A stretch of DNA of 64,000 bases from Rhodonellum sp041748555 (GTDB taxonomy: Bacteria > Bacteroidota > Bacteroidia > Cytophagales > Cyclobacteriaceae), in assembly GCA_041748555.1 (NCBI GenBank), contig JBGTDA010000136.1, positions 67,441 to 131,440 on the forward strand, given 5' to 3'. Positions within the stretch are counted from its first letter, which is position 1. The number at the start of each line of letters is the position of its first letter. Position numbers and translations under genes: made by a program. Under the pieces are notes generated by a model. The model had not been told where the DNA came from, searched no databases, and saw nothing but the letters and a program-made list of their open reading frames with translations. Shown here one piece after another: positions 1 to 9,419 of this stretch.

Positions 1-1784
1 TCTCCTGCTTTTCCCTGATCTGACGCAGTGGTATAGATCATATGGACCTCTTCCGCACTGTGAAGCAGCCGGTAAAAAGTATAAGCATAAATGGCATCGT
101 TTTGCTCCTGAACAGGCAAACTGAATGCACTGCGGATATTGAATGGGATCATGGAATTGAGCGCTCCCGAAGGCGGAAAACTATCTTCATTCATATTGCA
201 GATGATCACCCTTCGGAAATCGAGGTTTCGGGATTCCAACACGCCCATCACCTGAAGCCCCTGAAGCGGTTCCCCTTCAAAAGGCAATTTCAACTCTCTG
301 AAAACCTGTCTGAACAATCGGATAAAAAATTCCAGGTTGACAGGAATTTCCTCCTGATTAGAAAATACAGCCTGAAGCCTGTTCAATTGCTTGTAGCACT
401 GAAAAAGGTGATTTCTTTGTAAGGGTTCAGCTTCCAAAAGCTCTGCCATGGTGACCATCAACTGTAACAGGTAATCAAAAAGCCTGTCTGCTGTCAGCTT
501 TTGAAAGATCATTGCAAAGAGTGGACCGCCCTGCAAAAGTCTTTCTTGGGGAATATAAACCTGATTTTTAGATTGGATCTCCTCTAGAATCTCTTTGATA
601 AAAACGTGATTTACCTGTTTGAGATAGGTAGAGGACAATAAATCCTTGAGTGGTTTGAAGTAAAAAAGTATTTTACCTTCCTCTACCCGGATATACCGCT
701 GCAGCTCCAATACAGCCTCCAAAAAAGCATACACCGGTGCGTTCTTTACAGGATAACCCATCGTGACATTCACCTGATCAATGGTTCCGGGAAGCGAATG
801 TAAAACCGGGAACAGGAGTTGTTCATCCGGCAGTATGATGACCGTTTCCTGCAAAGGCTCACCCACCTCCAGCTTTGAAAGGATGGCACCAACCAGGTTG
901 GCTTGGTTTACTTTCAGCGGTGTGGCGTAGGTTTTAACAACTGCTTTGTGAGAAGCAATCTGTTCAGGAATAATTTCGGGAAAAGTTGGGCCCAGAATCT
1001 TATCTTTTCGGTATTCCCTAAAAAATAATCCCGCTTCCTGATTTTTATCCTCCAGGTAATAAGCATCAATATCCCAAAAAACCTCCGCCGAAAATTCGGT
1101 GATAAAATGCTTGGTCAACCGTTCCTCCGTTCCGGTAAAAGCATTGAAGCCGACAAAAATATGATGTTTTTCAGGTTTGTGAAGGCTTTCCAACATGTCA
1201 ATAACCTTTTTGTACAGCATCCCGGAATAAGCCAGACCCGAAACTTCCAAACTTGCCTGAAAATTTTGATAAAGCGGACTGAGCAGCTGCCAGAACTTAA
1301 GGAATTTCTCCTGATGGCTTCTGTCCTGCCTTTCAAATGATTTCCAAAACTGCCTGATCAGCGCAATCTGGTTTTCGGTCAAAAAGCTAAGATCTGTTTC
1401 AAATTCCTTGATTTCGGAGAGGTGATGGTAGAGTTTTTTGGCATCGACCATAAACTGATCCACATCATTGAAATCCTTGAGTATCATTTCTCCCCAAAAA
1501 TAAAACCTGTCAAAAGTCTCCGGTTCAGGATGAAGTTCCTGATAGACTTTATAAAGCTCGAAGACCAGCGTCAGGTCATCTGCCGGACGCTGTCCTGCAT
1601 ATTGATAAAAAATATCCTCTATTGTTTTCACCTCAGGCATCCAGGCAGGCGCTGTGATCAGACTTCCCAGATGTTGGGTGAAAAACAAACCTGCCCGACG
1701 GTTCGGTAAAACGATTACCAGGTTTTGAAGTTCGAAGTTATTTCGCAGGATATTTTCAGCAGTATTTCTTAGAAAACTATGCAT
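1..1784 (-). CDS. AddB-like PD-(D/E)XK helicase-nuclease subunit, 3' end outside window
   Basis: About 594 codons are open from an ATG at 1784 to the window edge, so the C-terminus is missing. Near the N-terminus the protein reads VIVLPNRRAGLFF, the start typical of the Bacteroidota AddB/RecB-like nuclease subunit, which is usually about 950 residues. At the window edge it reads VHMIYTTASDQGKAGE, a stretch typical of the central region of these proteins. The family's catalytic PD-(D/E)XK domain lies at the C-terminus and is not seen. The likely role is processing of double-strand breaks together with the AddA-like helicase encoded just upstream on the same strand. In this family the B subunit is helicase-like but lacks motor function. 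The family call is an inference from these motifs and from the partner gene. Confidence 0.85.
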   Translation of the reverse strand, partial: MHSFLRNTAENILRNNFELQNLVIVLPNRRAGLFFTQHLGSLITAPAWMPEVKTIEDIFYQYAGQRPADDLTLVFELYKVYQELHPEPETFDRFYFWGEMILKDFNDVDQFMVDAKKLYHHLSEIKEFETDLSFLTENQIALIRQFWKSFERQDRSHQEKFLKFWQLLSPLYQNFQASLEVSGLAYSGMLYKKVIDMLESLHKPEKHHIFVGFNAFTGTEERLTKHFITEFSAEVFWDIDAYYLEDKNQEAGLFFREYRKDKILGPTFPEIIPEQIASHKAVVKTYATPLKVNQANLVGAILSKLEVGEPLQETVIILPDEQLLFPVLHSLPGTIDQVNVTMGYPVKNAPVYAFLEAVLELQRYIRVEEGKILFYFKPLKDLLSSTYLKQVNHVFIKEILEEIQSKNQVYIPQERLLQGGPLFAMIFQKLTADRLFDYLLQLMVTMAELLEAEPLQRNHLFQCYKQLNRLQAVFSNQEEIPVNLEFFIRLFRQVFRELKLPFEGEPLQGLQVMGVLESRNLDFRRVIICNMNEDSFPPSGALNSMIPFNIRSAFSLPVQEQNDAIYAYTFYRLLHSAEEVHMIYTTASDQGKAG

Positions 1785-1881
1785 GGAATTTCAAAAGGAG
1801 TAGTTTGGTAAATCAAAGGTTTTTATGGATCAAAAAAAAATGAATGACAAGAGATGTCAGAGATTGAAGATGAATACCTTT

Positions 1882-2442
1882 TCAGCCCTTTCTACTTTTC
1901 AGTCGTTTCCTTTTAGTATATACAACCCCAAGTGCGGCAAACCCCACCAAAAACCCAGTGATGCCAAAAACAAATTTAAGTACGACGAGGGTTTCGAACA
2001 TCAACATATTACCGGCATACCCCTGCTCGATCCATGCTGACAAGCGAAGGTTTTCACTCACATCAAACGCCAACGCAAAAATTTGCAACAGCGCCAGAAT
2101 CAACAACATTCTTTTCAAAAACAGAAACTGTCTGGACTTTCCGGTTTTCTTCTCCAGCCGGATAATTTTTAAAAGTGCCCAAATACAAAGAACCAGAATA
2201 CAAGGGAACAATGCGGACATAAAAAAGTAATCGTATCGTAACTGCTCAAGCACGAATTCCTTTTTTTCGGGTTCACTCCAATCTTTAATCAGAACATTCA
2301 TGTTTTCCTCGCTTCCCGGCAGTTCAAATGCCATCACATTAAACTTATAACCATTCTCAGCTTCAAAATTAGACTGATGGATACGCATAAGGAAAAAAGT
2401 ACACAGTGTCAGAAAGAGCAAGGTAAAGAACAGCTGTTTCAT
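1882..2442 (-). CDS. Small four-helix membrane protein of unknown function
   Basis: This 186-residue protein has a hydrophobic N-terminal helix (residues 1-19), an extracytoplasmic loop of about 65 residues, and three further hydrophobic segments near residues 72-92, 104-125 and 150-175. It ends in a very basic tail (TKRKRLKSRKG). I recognise no enzyme motif. The stretch DVSENLRLSAWIEQG follows the third helix. It sits between the AddA-like and AddB-like genes on the same strand, but repeat elements separate it from the AddA-like gene, so a functional link to recombination is not implied. Coding is supported by regular hydrophobic segments and the absence of a competing frame. Function unknown. 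Confidence 0.7.
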   Translation of the reverse strand: MKQLFFTLLFLTLCTFFLMRIHQSNFEAENGYKFNVMAFELPGSEENMNVLIKDWSEPEKKEFVLEQLRYDYFFMSALFPCILVLCIWALLKIIRLEKKTGKSRQFLFLKRMLLILALLQIFALAFDVSENLRLSAWIEQGYAGNMLMFETLVVLKFVFGITGFLVGFAALGVVYTKRKRLKSRKG

Positions 2443-2512
2443 TTTGAAGAATTAGGGTAGGTAAAATAAGAACCCAATCTAATGAAACTTTCTTTCAGAT
2501 AATCAAACAAAA

Positions 2513-2597
2513 CTTCATTATTCATTATTCTTCATTCATCATTCATTGATCCTTTTATTAATATTGAATGATGAATATCGAATATGGAATGATGAAG
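2513..2597. repeat. Long imperfect inverted repeat, AT-rich
   Basis: Two arms of about 30 bp made of CTTCATTATTCATTATTC-type and GAATGATGAAG-type words face each other around an AT-rich centre near 2550-2560. The arms match over most positions. The position is strictly intergenic, downstream of the AddA-like gene. It looks like a dispersed palindromic element rather than a terminator because there is no GC-rich stem or U-tract. Confidence 0.6.
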
Positions 2598-2598
2598 T

Positions 2599-2740
2599 AA
2601 GATAGCTACCGGGTTCCCACTCCGAAAAGATTGCCACGTCGTGCATCAGGTTTATTCTTAGTTAGTGACTTACCACGCACTCCTCGAAATGAGGTCCAAA
2701 CAACGGACTAACTCCCGATGGCCACCGGGGATTCCACTCT
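2599..2740. repeat. REP-like dispersed intergenic repeat
   Basis: The words AGATTGCCACGTCGTGC and CTCCTCGAAATGAGG resemble a degenerate copy of the widespread bacterial intergenic repeat built on CGTCATTGCGAGG and GTGGCAATCTT. No reading frame fits. It fills the gap up to the stop codon of the AddA-like gene and may act in its 3' end. Confidence 0.45.
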
Positions 2741-2742
2741 AT

Positions 2743-5700
2743 TTAAACCACTTCCAAAATCCTCCCACTCTCCAGATAACAAAGGTATCCGCTAACAGGC
2801 TTTTTGGTCAGCGAGCTGACCAGCTCCATATATTCCTTTATCTGCTTTTCATATCGCTCATATTCCTCCCCGGTTTTGAAATCCACAATCACAGCTTCAT
2901 TATCCCCGAGGATGATCTTATCAGGTCTTTTTTGCTTGCCTCCCGGCAATAAAATGCCCTGCTCGGCCAGCAAAGAACCTTCTCCCGCAAACCAGGAATT
3001 AAACAAAGGCTTGGTAAACAATTCATCCAGCTGCAGCTCAACTGCTGATTTCTCCGTTTCCGACAACCTGCCTTCAAAATAAAAGGCCTGCAGGATTTCT
3101 TTTGCTTCATTCAGGCTCACCGCCTTCTCCAGGATTTCATGGACCAACAACCCGAAATTTCTTTTCCGGCGCTGTGCCAAACCTTCCTCGGAAAAGCCCA
3201 CTGCATACTTTTTAACCTGAAGCAATTTGGTCCAGTTTTGATATTGCCAACGGAGTTCGGGCAAGGGGTTTTTTTCTACCTCAACCTGATCATATTTAGG
3301 CCATTCACCCAAATCGAAGGTATGGGTTGACGGATCAAAAAAAATGGAAAGATCAAGTTCTCCATCGGAGGCATGGCTGTATTCAAAAACCTGTTGGATA
3401 TTGACTTCGATGTTATTCAAAGACCTGTCCTTTTTGTCAGGTTTATAGGGAGCCAAAGCCCAAAAGACTTCCTCAGCTCTCGTCAACGCAACATAGATCA
3501 TGTTCAGCGTATCCAAGTAAGCCAAAATACATTCTTCACCATAGGTATTATGAAACTCCGATTTGGCCAACTCCTTCCGCAGTGTCAGCGGAATGATGGC
3601 CGACAAGCCCGATTCCTCATCCTCAAAAGGTGACCAAATGACATTGTCCTTTGCCGTATCAAAAATGGTCCAGGTCAGAAAGGGCATCAGCACTACTTTA
3701 AACTGTAAGCCCTTGGATTTGTGGATGGTCAGAATCCTCATCGCATTATGGCCTTCGGGGATTTTGACTGTTCGCTTATTTTGATTGTCCTCCCACCAAT
3801 CCAGAAATCCGGCTAAATCTGCCCGGTTATTCGCCATGAAATCATATACAGCCTCTTTGAAACCCGAAGTATAGGCCCGCTCCTGCCCGTTTTCCATAAG
3901 TCCCAGTATTCCAATGATTTCCTCCACCACCTCCATCAGAGGCAATTGTAGCAGCTGCATTTCTTTGCTTTGAAAATTGGCAACAATTTCAGCCATGTGG
4001 GAAGGGAAACTTCCCAATTCGAATAGCTGATGGTTTACTTCCAGACCCAACAACTGAGCCCTGTAATACCACATGGTCTTGAACTGAACCTGATCCTCCT
4101 GGTTCTGAAGGTATTTCAAGGCCGCCACCAATGCCTTGACCGACGCGGATTTACTCAGGTACATGGATTCGTCCGAAAGTACATCGAAACAATATTTTCC
4201 ACCCGGATTATCAGTTGCAAAACTCATCAGTGTATCCGCAATGGCCTCACCTTCGGATTTTCTTCTTACCAAAAAAGCAATATCCCGCGGCGCATATCCC
4301 TGATCCTGCAAATCCATTACCATCCGGGGAAGCTTTTCCAACACCTGCTGCTGGAATTTTCCGTCCTCCTCCTCCTTTTGCTCTTCCAAAAATTCAATTT
4401 TGACTTTACCTTTGAAATGAGCTTCCTTCTTTTTCAGCGAAACATGCTGATATACATCCTTATACGCTTTCTCTATGACGTCAACTCCTTCGATTCCATA
4501 TTGGCTTTGGATCACCTCCTGAAACCGATGAGGCAAACGGGCAAAAAGTGCATTGTTGAAATTGATGATCTGTGGAAGACTTCTGAAATTTGTATCCAAG
4601 TTTTGGAGATTGATTCCAAACATTCCGGTTTCGGCTTCCACCTGTTCCAGAAGCAATTTCATTTCTCCTCCCCGCCATCGGTAGATGGATTGTTTTACAT
4701 CTCCAACAAGAAGGTTGGTATTCCCCTGAGCAAGGGAATTTTCTAGCAATGGCTTGAAACTGGACCATTGAAATCCGGAAGTATCCTGGAATTCATCGAT
4801 AAGATAGTGTTTGTATTGGCTGCCCACCTTTTCGTAAATAAAGGGAGCATCATTTTCTTTGGTGATCTCTTTGAGAAATTCATTCGCATCAGAAATCAAC
4901 AGCATGTTTTCCTCATCTTTGATAGTAGTAAGTTCATCCAAGAGATTCCTGAAAATACCATAGACATAAAAGTTTTTGCCTATCGCCTCGATGGTGTTCC
5001 ATTGGTATTCCAAAGGTTCAATTTTCCCCAGCAACCCACCCAAACCCGCATGATAAGACTGTTCTATTAAATTCCTTTTGGAGCTTTTTTGGGTGGCCCA
5101 ACCTTGGGGAGCGATTGCCATCAGCTTTTGGTTATCGGTAAAATCTGACATCGGACATTCCAGGCTACCCAACTTGTCGAATTTTTTGGTAAATCCGCGA
5201 TAATAATCCTCCCATTCCAAACCCAACCGCTTACGGATCTGATTGGCTGATAGATTTATCTGTTTGGCTTCATCCAACAGCTTTTTTTTCCGTTGCCTGA
5301 TAAAAGCCGAAAGTGTTTTTAGATTTTCCTTCTCCTCTAGAAAGATCCTAATCTCTGTAGCATTTCTTTTAAAATCTTCCTGAAAAATCTGCCTGCCCAA
5401 TCCTTTGATGTTTTTTCGGATATCCCATGATTTACCGTTTTGGATCTGATCTGTTGCATAATCCACCAGCCATTTGTGCAGGTGGGCATCTTCAATCACC
5501 TTTTCCACTATCCTATCCACCACCCTTTCCAGTACAGCATCCTGATCAAGCTCAACCTCAAACTTGGCATTCAGGTCCATCTCCCGGGCAAACGCCCTGA
5601 CCACTCTTTGAAAAAAACTGTCGATGGTGCTGACAGAAAATCTGCTATAATCATGAAGAATGGCAGTAAGGGTTTGGGTTGCCCGTGATTTAAGTTCTTC

Positions 5701-5958
5701 AGCATCCACATTTAGTGCTGACAAAATTTCACTATCCATCTTTTCAGCCGGTTTTACGGTGTTCCTCAGCCGCATCAGCTCCTTCAGAATCCTTTCCTTC
5801 ATTTCCTGCGTGGCCTTGTTGGTGAAGGTAACCGCAAGGATGGATTTAAAAGCCGGAGGAAATCTGAGTGCCAGTTTCAGGTATTCCATGGTCAGTGTAT
5901 AGGTTTTACCCGATCCGGCGGAGGATTTATAGATAATAAAAGGGAGCTGTTCCATCAT
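2743..5958 (-). CDS. AddA-like UvrD/Rep helicase with C-terminal nuclease domain
   Basis: This is a 1071-residue ATP-dependent 3'-5' DNA helicase of superfamily 1A. The Walker A motif SSAGSGKT is at residues 12-19, motif Ia (AVTFTNKAT) near 42-50, the Walker B/motif II DEFQDTS at 388-394, motif III (VGDVKQSIYRWRGG) near 418, motif V/VI sequences (LTIHKSKGLQF, MIYVALTRAEE) follow, and the C-terminus carries a RecB-type nuclease signature (GLLVHEIL, then VDFKTGEEYERYEKQIKEY). Domain order and length fit the AddA/RecB-like subunit of Bacteroidota. Partner: the AddB-like gene downstream on the same strand. The role is end resection of double-strand breaks for recombination. The start could equally be the second Met. 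Confidence 0.93.
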   Translation of the reverse strand: MMEQLPFIIYKSSAGSGKTYTLTMEYLKLALRFPPAFKSILAVTFTNKATQEMKERILKELMRLRNTVKPAEKMDSEILSALNVDAEELKSRATQTLTAILHDYSRFSVSTIDSFFQRVVRAFAREMDLNAKFEVELDQDAVLERVVDRIVEKVIEDAHLHKWLVDYATDQIQNGKSWDIRKNIKGLGRQIFQEDFKRNATEIRIFLEEKENLKTLSAFIRQRKKKLLDEAKQINLSANQIRKRLGLEWEDYYRGFTKKFDKLGSLECPMSDFTDNQKLMAIAPQGWATQKSSKRNLIEQSYHAGLGGLLGKIEPLEYQWNTIEAIGKNFYVYGIFRNLLDELTTIKDEENMLLISDANEFLKEITKENDAPFIYEKVGSQYKHYLIDEFQDTSGFQWSSFKPLLENSLAQGNTNLLVGDVKQSIYRWRGGEMKLLLEQVEAETGMFGINLQNLDTNFRSLPQIINFNNALFARLPHRFQEVIQSQYGIEGVDVIEKAYKDVYQHVSLKKKEAHFKGKVKIEFLEEQKEEEDGKFQQQVLEKLPRMVMDLQDQGYAPRDIAFLVRRKSEGEAIADTLMSFATDNPGGKYCFDVLSDESMYLSKSASVKALVAALKYLQNQEDQVQFKTMWYYRAQLLGLEVNHQLFELGSFPSHMAEIVANFQSKEMQLLQLPLMEVVEEIIGILGLMENGQERAYTSGFKEAVYDFMANNRADLAGFLDWWEDNQNKRTVKIPEGHNAMRILTIHKSKGLQFKVVLMPFLTWTIFDTAKDNVIWSPFEDEESGLSAIIPLTLRKELAKSEFHNTYGEECILAYLDTLNMIYVALTRAEEVFWALAPYKPDKKDRSLNNIEVNIQQVFEYSHASDGELDLSIFFDPSTHTFDLGEWPKYDQVEVEKNPLPELRWQYQNWTKLLQVKKYAVGFSEEGLAQRRKRNFGLLVHEILEKAVSLNEAKEILQAFYFEGRLSETEKSAVELQLDELFTKPLFNSWFAGEGSLLAEQGILLPGGKQKRPDKIILGDNEAVIVDFKTGEEYERYEKQIKEYMELVSSLTKKPVSGYLCYLESGRILEVV

Positions 5959-6039
5959 GAAAAATCAATTTAGGCAAAACAAAGGGATTTTTTGGGGAAT
6001 ACAAAGGGGTTGACGGAGGTTGTCGGGGTTTTTCCCTAG

Positions 6040-6185
6040 AAACCTTTGAGGTTTTCAAAACCTCGAAGGTTTATAATTGATGTGAAAACTAATTTATTTT
6101 CAAAACCGATAGTGATGTGGACGAAGAAACTTTCGAAGTTTGAAAATAGAAACCTTCGAGGTTTGAAAAAAACCTCAAAGGTTTA
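6040..6185. repeat. Cluster of AAACCTTCGAGGTTT-type palindromes
   Basis: The palindromic word AAACCTTYGAGGTTT and variants occur as two paired sets: 6040-6072 (two copies facing each other, forming a strong hairpin) and 6150-6184 (again two copies). A weaker relative, AAACTTTCGAAGTTT, is at 6127-6141. The last copy overlaps the TAA stop (6183-6185) of the dehydrogenase gene. The pairing suggests a BIME/REP-like element that could also act as a 3' stabiliser or terminator for that gene. Confidence 0.7.
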
Positions 6186-9131
6186 GAGGAGAGCTTCCCA
6201 AAGAATTTCAACAGGGTGCTTGGCTTTTCTGCCTGTGCCATCGGCTATCTGGTGGCGGCAGGAGGTGCCAGGAGCAGCAATCAGCGTATTTTCCTCAGCA
6301 ATTCTAACTGCGGGAAACAAGACCAGCTCACCAATCTGCATACTTACATCATAATGCTCCGCCTCATACCCAAAGGAACCGGCCATCCCACAGCATCCTG
6401 AAGGGATAACCTCCACACTATAATTCTTTGGTAACGAAAGCATTCTTGTTGTCCAACTCACCGTGGAAAGGGCTTTTTGGTGACAATGACCATGTAGTTT
6501 AATTTTTATTTCTTCCTCATTAAAAACCTCAGCAGTAATATTCCCTGAAGCTATTTCCCTTCCCAAAAACTCATCGATCAACAGCGTATGGAATTTCAGT
6601 TTCTTGGCCACTTCAACAAATTCTTTTCTGACCAACCGCGGATATTCATCCCTAAAACTTAATATCGCCGAAGGTTCAATCCCGATCAACGGAGTATCTC
6701 CATCTATCAGATCCCCAAAAATCCGAACGTTGGCCTCTGCATGTTTCCTGGCTTTTTCAAGCAATCCTTTAGAAAGCGCGGATCTTCCGCTTTCCTGATG
6801 ATCCACCACCTTCACCTCATAACCCAGTTTCTTCAACAGCTTAACGGCTTTGATGCCGATATCAGTGTCATTGTGATTGGTAAATTCATCTACAAAAAGG
6901 TAAAGGGTTTTGATTATGGGAAGCGTTTGCGGAAGATCTTGGTAATTTTTGCGGTACCATTTTCTGAAGCTCACTTTGCTTATCTCAGGCAGATTTCTCT
7001 TTTGGGCTACGCCTAAAAACGATTTCATCATCCTTCCCGTGATTCCGTTTTTTAAGCTGAAATTGGCCAAGCCAGGCATTATTGCCCCTAGCCCATTCAG
7101 ATTATTGATATTGGCAAATACTTTCGAACGGAAAGGTATGCCATGAGTCTTCTGGTATTGGTATAAAAACTCTGCCTTCATAGTAGACATATCCACATTA
7201 GAGGGACATTCTGCTGTGCAGCCTTTGCAGGAAATACAAAGATCCAAGGCTTCTTTAATTTCAGGGTGATCGAAAGGATTGGGTTGTTGATCCTTAGTGA
7301 GAAATTCCCGCAGCGTGTTGGCTCTGCCACGGGTAGTATCTTTTTCGTTCCTGGTGGCCTGATAACTCGGGCACATGGTTCCTCCGCCCGAAGCAGGCAA
7401 TTTTCTGCAATCTCCCGAACCGTTGCATTTCTCAGCCATTCTCAGGATTCCGCCGATTTCAGTGAAATCCAATAATGTATCCTGAACAGGAGTCACCATA
7501 TCCGCCTCATACCTAAGGGAGGTATTCATCGGTGCGGTATCCACGATTTTACCCGGATTAAAAATATTATCCGGATCCCAGGTGTATTTTATCCGCCGAA
7601 ACATCTGGTAATTTTCCTCTCCTACCATCAAAGGAATGAAAGGTGCTCTCACCCTTCCGTCTCCATGTTCGCCGCTTAGCGATCCCTTATATTTCTTTAC
7701 CAGTTTGGCTGTTGCTTCTGATATTTTAAAAAACTCTTCCCGGTCAACTTGCTTTTTGAGATCCAAAATGGGCCGAAGGTGGATCTCTCCTGCTCCTGCA
7801 TGTGCGTAATGCACCGGTTTTTGACCGAAATCTTCCATCATCAGGTCAAATTCCCGGATATAATCCGCCAAATCCAATATATCCACCGCTGTATCCTCGA
7901 TGCAGGCAACCGCTTTGCGGTCTCCCGGAATATTGGCCAATAATCCCAGACCGGCACTTCTCAAAGCCCAGGCAGATTTGGTCAGTTCCGGACCAATGAC
8001 AGGATAGGCATATCCCAATCCCGCATTTTTAAGGTCTGCAATCAATCTTTCGCCTTTTTCCATGGCTTCCTCCACGGTTTTCCCTCTGAATTCGATCATC
8101 AGCAAAGCCATTGGGTCCCCTTCTACAAAATTTCGGTTTTTGCTGTATTCAATACTTTCTTTGGTGCAGTCCAGGATGATTTTGTCCATGAGTTCAACTG
8201 CCGTGGCCGGATGTTTCATAGCAACCTGAGCAGCTTTCATGCTTTCATGGATGCTGACAAAGTGAGCGCCCACCACGATTTCAACAGGATCCGGCAGGGG
8301 ATCAAGCTTGATTTTTATTTCTGTGGTAAAGGCAAGCGTTCCCTCTGATCCTGCCAGCAGTTTGCAAAAGTTAAAAGTATCTGTGCTTTCGGTGAAGATC
8401 TCCGTGTTCATCAAATAATCCACGGCATAGCCTGTGTTACGCCTATGGATGGATTTCTTTGGAAAATGCTCCCGTATATTTTCTTGGTTATTGGCGTCAG
8501 AAAGGGCTTCCCGAATCTGCCGATAGATTTTTCCTTCCCGGCTTTTCAACCCGCACTTGACCCGGAATTCTTCCGGACTGAGCGCACCAAAAACAACTTC
8601 CGATCCATCACTTAAGAAAGTTTTGAGTTCAATGACTTTCTCCCTTGTGGTCCCGTAGACGATAGAGGTTGTACCGGAGGAATTGTTTCCCACCATACCT
8701 CCGATCATGGCCCGGTTGGCAGTAGAGGTGATGGGGCTGAAAAAAAGACCATGAGGTTTCAAAAAAACGTTCAGTTCATCCCGGACAACACCCGGCTGAA
8801 CCCTAACCCACTTTTCTTCCTTGTTGAATTCAAGGATCCCGGTAAAATGTTTCGACACATCCACCACGATACCGTTTCCAACACATTGGCCCGAAAGGGA
8901 GGTGCCTGCTGTTCTGGGAATCAAGGAAGTTTTGTTTTCCCGAGCAAAGCGGATCAACTTTAGTAAATCAGCTTCGGATCTTGGAAAAGCAACCCCAAGC
9001 GGAATTTCCCGGTAAACCGAAGCATCGGTGGCATAAAGTGTCTTGGTCAGTGTATCAAACTTTAATTCCCCTTCCAGTTGGGCAGTTAATTTTTCCAAAA
9101 GAGGTAACAGGTTGGGTTTGGTCAATGTCAT
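6183..9131 (-). CDS. FAD/Fe-S fused D-lactate or glycolate dehydrogenase (GlcD-GlcF type)
   Basis: The protein is about 982 residues when started at MTLTKPNLLPLLEKL; an upstream in-frame ATG at 9176 would only add a poor hydrophobic leader. The N-terminal half is a PCMH-type FAD domain (TAGTSLSGQCVG, GMVGNNSSGT) followed by the FAD-oxidase C-terminal domain (YAHAGAGEIHLRP, SGEHGDGRVR, FNPGKI). The C-terminal half has ferredoxin-like cysteines (CNGSGDC..CP and CISCKGCTAECP) and the cysteine-rich CCG region (HGHCHQKA, PSGCCGMAGSFG). This GlcD+GlcF fusion oxidises a D-2-hydroxyacid, probably D-lactate or glycolate, and passes electrons to the membrane quinone pool. Substrate cannot be decided from sequence. 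It is monocistronic and flanked by repeats on both sides. Confidence 0.9.
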   Translation of the reverse strand: MTLTKPNLLPLLEKLTAQLEGELKFDTLTKTLYATDASVYREIPLGVAFPRSEADLLKLIRFARENKTSLIPRTAGTSLSGQCVGNGIVVDVSKHFTGILEFNKEEKWVRVQPGVVRDELNVFLKPHGLFFSPITSTANRAMIGGMVGNNSSGTTSIVYGTTREKVIELKTFLSDGSEVVFGALSPEEFRVKCGLKSREGKIYRQIREALSDANNQENIREHFPKKSIHRRNTGYAVDYLMNTEIFTESTDTFNFCKLLAGSEGTLAFTTEIKIKLDPLPDPVEIVVGAHFVSIHESMKAAQVAMKHPATAVELMDKIILDCTKESIEYSKNRNFVEGDPMALLMIEFRGKTVEEAMEKGERLIADLKNAGLGYAYPVIGPELTKSAWALRSAGLGLLANIPGDRKAVACIEDTAVDILDLADYIREFDLMMEDFGQKPVHYAHAGAGEIHLRPILDLKKQVDREEFFKISEATAKLVKKYKGSLSGEHGDGRVRAPFIPLMVGEENYQMFRRIKYTWDPDNIFNPGKIVDTAPMNTSLRYEADMVTPVQDTLLDFTEIGGILRMAEKCNGSGDCRKLPASGGGTMCPSYQATRNEKDTTRGRANTLREFLTKDQQPNPFDHPEIKEALDLCISCKGCTAECPSNVDMSTMKAEFLYQYQKTHGIPFRSKVFANINNLNGLGAIMPGLANFSLKNGITGRMMKSFLGVAQKRNLPEISKVSFRKWYRKNYQDLPQTLPIIKTLYLFVDEFTNHNDTDIGIKAVKLLKKLGYEVKVVDHQESGRSALSKGLLEKARKHAEANVRIFGDLIDGDTPLIGIEPSAILSFRDEYPRLVRKEFVEVAKKLKFHTLLIDEFLGREIASGNITAEVFNEEEIKIKLHGHCHQKALSTVSWTTRMLSLPKNYSVEVIPSGCCGMAGSFGYEAEHYDVSMQIGELVLFPAVRIAEENTLIAAPGTSCRHQIADGTGRKAKHPVEILWEALL

Positions 9132-9263
9132 AGTCAAAAATACTGAAAAGAAATACAAATGAAATATGCTTCTCAAAATAGGTCCGCAGTTATCGCTTTA
9201 TTATATATGGGAAGGTTTTTTCAGGCGGATGAAATATGGTTGAGATTTACACCGAAAATCATG

Positions 9264-9388
9264 TTCTTAATTCTTGATACACGCTCTTAATTCTCAATAC
9301 TCCGTTCCCAAACCTTTATACTTGGTTCTTGATTCCTTGGCTCTTGGTTCTTGATTCTTGGTTCTTGATACATTGGTTCTTGCTTCTG
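9264..9388. repeat. Degenerate tandem repeat of a TTGGTTCTTGATTC unit
   Basis: Imperfect units of 14-21 bp (TTGGTTCTTGATTC, TTGGTTCTTGATAC, TTCTTAATTCTTGATAC and relatives) repeat head to tail between two divergent genes. There are no identical spacers, so this is not a CRISPR array. Replication slippage of a short word is the simplest origin. Confidence 0.6.
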
Positions 9389-9419
9389 AATTTTTCTATC
9401 TTTCCAAAAAATTTCACCC

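Noticed and set aside
1107..1340. Open frames on both strands inside the AddB-like gene
   Set aside because: They are shadows of the long minus-strand frame, which carries clear family sequence.
9264..9388. CRISPR-like repeat array
   Set aside because: Repeat units are short and degenerate with no spacers of constant size, and no cas genes are present.
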